Source: UBA922 sp964565405 (GTDB lineage Bacteria > Patescibacteriota > Patescibacteriia > Magasanikbacterales > UBA922). From it: a DNA stretch of 24,385 nucleotides. The translations under genes were made by a program, and so were the position numbers. The notes under the pieces are model-generated. The model was not told the DNA's origin, made no database searches, and saw only the letters and a list, made by a program, of their open reading frames with translations. Shown here in pieces: positions 22,608-24,385 of the stretch. The first letter of the stretch is position 1. Each line of letters starts with the position of its first letter. The stretch lies in contig CAZMEW010000015.1 of NCBI GenBank assembly GCA_964565405.1, positions 1 through 24,385 on the forward strand, in the 5' to 3' direction.

Positions 22608-22994
22608 CTATATCTTCGTTTGCCTGTTTACTTTAAGATAATCTATCAAAATGAGCATAGCAGATTTCTCATCAAGGCTCGCGTCACCTTCCATGGATTG
22701 TGCTTCCCGGGTAGTGAAGCTCTCATCAATAGTTTCAATAGGTATTGAAATAAGCATTCCGAGTTCTTTGATAAAAGAACGGACGCGTTCTGAATTTCTG
22801 GTTTCTTCCCCTTCTGGACCATAGGGAATTCCTACCACCACAACACCAATTTTTTCGTCTAAAATCAATTTGGGTAATTCTGTTTTCCAATTTTGATGCT
22901 CAACTCTACCGTAGGGTAGTGCCACGTCAACACCTGATCCTGCCCACGCAAGACCCATATATTTGGTGCCAAAATCAATACTAAGCGTATTCAT
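22608..22994 (-). CDS. ruvX: RuvX/YqgF family nuclease
   Basis: This 128-residue RNase H-like protein has the catalytic Asp7 in SIDFGTKYMGLA, VVVGIPYGPEGEETRNSERV in the middle, and the acidic motif IDESFTTREA near the C-terminus. The family is annotated as Holliday junction resolvase-like and acts in E. coli on pre-16S rRNA 5' ends. It starts two bases after the map stop and precedes recO by ~40 bases, so the three form one transcript. Between ruvX and recO a tandem ATTACTAG pair occurs. Confidence 0.93.
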   Translation of the reverse strand: MNTLSIDFGTKYMGLAWAGSGVDVALPYGRVEHQNWKTELPKLILDEKIGVVVVGIPYGPEGEETRNSERVRSFIKELGMLISIPIETIDESFTTREAQSMEGDASLDEKSAMLILIDYLKVNRQTKI

Positions 22995-22996
22995 AA

Positions 22997-23812
22997 TTAA
23001 AATTTTTCTCCTGGTCGCTGTGTTACCACAATCGGATTTCCTTCAGTTACAATAACCGTATGTTCAAAATGAGCACTAAGAGACTTATCGACTGTACTAA
23101 TACTCCATCCATCCGCTGCCGTTTCGACTTCATGACTACCAAGTGTAACCATGGGTTCAATTGCAATTACCATACCAGGTTTGAGTTGAATTTTTTCTAG
23201 ACTCTGATCATAGTAATTGGGTACTCGCGGCTCTTCGTGAACCAGATATCCAACCCCATGTCCCACCAGATCTCGAACAATCCCATATCCAAATGGTGTA
23301 ATATAGTTTTCGACCGTTTTACCAATAGTTGCAATAGTATTCCCCACCCGTGCAACCTCAATTGCTCTCTGCAAGGACTCATAGGTGCGCTCCAGAAGAA
23401 GTCTAGTCTCAGGTGTGATTGAACCGACCGACACCGTAATCGCCGTGTCTGTAAAAAAACCATTTCCGAATCGCCCCAGTCCACTATTAATGGGATACTC
23501 CATGCCAATATCAATAGTAAAAATATCTCCATTTTTAAGTAATTTTGTCTTAGTTGCGATTCCATGCACCACCTCTTCGTTAAGTGAAGCACAAATAGTT
23601 GTAGGAAATGGAGGATCACTTCTCCTTGATCGATAACCCTTAAACGACGGTCGACCATGAGCTTTTTTGATCAGTGCCTCAGCCTCACGATCGATATCAT
23701 AGGCGGTAACTCCTGCCGCAACCAAAGTACCAAGATACTCAAGAATCTCACCTAAAATTTTTCCCCCTTCGTTTATCCATGATTGTTCTTCCCTAGTTTT
23801 GGTATATGACAT
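22997..23812 (-). CDS. map: Type I methionine aminopeptidase
   Basis: This 271-residue enzyme removes the initiator Met from nascent proteins. All metal and catalytic residues are present: H83, D101, D122, H185, E219, E250, in TIDIGMEY, FFTDTA, GHGVG, AIEPM and AHFEHT. The D101-D122 spacing is about ten residues longer than the usual 11, due to an insert (PINSGLGRFG region), so the active-site loop is enlarged. A plausible promoter (TACAAT on the minus strand at 23833-23838) lies just upstream. It is the first gene of map-ruvX-recO. Confidence 0.95.
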   Translation of the reverse strand: MSYTKTREEQSWINEGGKILGEILEYLGTLVAAGVTAYDIDREAEALIKKAHGRPSFKGYRSRRSDPPFPTTICASLNEEVVHGIATKTKLLKNGDIFTIDIGMEYPINSGLGRFGNGFFTDTAITVSVGSITPETRLLLERTYESLQRAIEVARVGNTIATIGKTVENYITPFGYGIVRDLVGHGVGYLVHEEPRVPNYYDQSLEKIQLKPGMVIAIEPMVTLGSHEVETAADGWSISTVDKSLSAHFEHTVIVTEGNPIVVTQRPGEKF

Positions 23813-23832
23813 AAGAGAGGTATCCTAGCAAG

Positions 23833-23859
23833 ATTGTAGCCATTTGTAAAACCTACACA
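23833..23859 (-). promoter_or_regulatory. Possible promoter of map-ruvX-recO
   Basis: On the minus strand, TACAAT (plus 23833-23838) is preceded by a weak TTGTGT -35 at 16 bases, overlapping the last codons of the upstream gene. The -10 is strong and the -35 weak. Confidence 0.35.
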
Positions 23860-24385
23860 ATGATTAACAAACCAAGCAGTGCGATAAGCATAAGTGTGGA
23901 AGCAATCACATGATAATGTTGGTGCCGAATTTGAATAAAAATTTTAAGTGAAAGAGCACATATAAAAAACGTGAGTAGACCATATAAGACCCCTTGTGAT
24001 GCAGGTGACAAAGTTCCCAATACTCGTGGCACAATCCGCGTGAGTTCATATTTGTGTGCGCTACTTAGACTAATCACTGGTATATACTTCCACTGAATGG
24101 TCGACTGTGTCTCTTCACCATCTGTCCAAAAAATTACAATTTCAGGAGAAAGTACTGCCTTAAAAAAATCATCAAATGATTCAGTGACCGCGAGGGTGCC
24201 AGTCCAGACATTATCTTCATGCGTATTGTAGAGTTCGAATTCATATCCTTGCGAACGAACGATCACTCGATTGGCAGAACCAATAATATGTGCACTCGCA
24301 TGAAGCTCAATCGTAGTATCTGTGCGTTCCCACGACAGATGCGACCCACCAAAATCATAATAGAGCGCATGTTGTTTTGACTCTT
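23853..24385 (-). CDS. C-terminal part of an unknown membrane protein (partial)
   Basis: The frame is open to the window edge, and a GTG at 24266 is only an internal codon. About 177 residues are visible: a beta-rich, probably extracytoplasmic domain (YYDFGGSHLSWERTDTTIEL, then RVIVRSQGYEFELYNTHEDN and SPEIVIFWTDGEETQSTIQW), then two membrane helices (GVLYGLLTFFICALSLKIF and VIASTLMLIALLGLLIIV) that end the protein. I do not recognise the family. It lies upstream of map on the same strand. Confidence 0.7.
   Translation of the reverse strand, partial: ESKQHALYYDFGGSHLSWERTDTTIELHASAHIIGSANRVIVRSQGYEFELYNTHEDNVWTGTLAVTESFDDFFKAVLSPEIVIFWTDGEETQSTIQWKYIPVISLSSAHKYELTRIVPRVLGTLSPASQGVLYGLLTFFICALSLKIFIQIRHQHYHVIASTLMLIALLGLLIIV

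Overview
The window looks like a chromosomal segment of a Candidate Phyla Radiation (Patescibacteria) bacterium, most likely Parcubacteria-like; this is inference. The supporting signs are an A+T-rich, tightly packed genome, almost no Shine-Dalgarno sites before housekeeping genes, a PrgI / split VirB4 / VirB6-like gene cluster of the kind common in these organisms, a DUF559 fragment, and short palindromic repeats in gaps and inside genes. Stops are TAA or TAG almost throughout, but asnS ends on TGA exactly at the family C-terminus, so the standard bacterial code fits better than UGA recoding.

Left part, plus strand (1-6704): the tail of an unknown gene; a three-gene serine tRNA operon with a consensus-like promoter and a strong terminator, whose third member carries an ACU anticodon; a secreted NAGPA-type phosphodiester glycosidase with two SH3b domains; an overlapping pair of an unrecognised 465-residue protein and a cyanophycin-synthetase-like ATP-grasp ligase; a DUF3606-like small protein; riboflavin synthase and lumazine synthase (ribE-ribH, overlapping) without other riboflavin genes; and two small membrane protein genes (one YtxH-like, one a 50-residue Lmo0937/DUF5670-type) that share the same promoter-like leader at identical spacing.

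Middle part, minus strand (18402 down to 6705): one long co-directional run, read from the right: VirB6/TrbL-like membrane protein with a giant coiled-coil tail, two unrecognised proteins (318 and 425 aa), PrgI, a VirB4 N-terminal-domain protein, the VirB4 ATPase, a membrane-anchored 192-residue protein, ComF, and a GT-C type glycosyltransferase. This is probably a DNA- or protein-translocating envelope machine next to a competence-type gene; no relaxase or coupling protein is visible.

Right part (18445-24385): a decayed region with a truncated DUF559 gene, an RsmB/Nop family rRNA methyltransferase carrying an in-frame palindromic repeat, and a four-helix-bundle (23S IVS-type) pseudogene with two nonsense codons and a frameshift. 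It is followed by conserved minus-strand genes asnS, recO, ruvX and map, and by the C-terminal part of an unknown membrane protein cut by the window edge.

The strongest leads for something undescribed are the 465-aa/ATP-grasp gene pair, the Ser-ACU tRNA, the unknown partners inside the VirB4 cluster, and the coding palindromic repeat shared between the DUF559 flank and rsmB.
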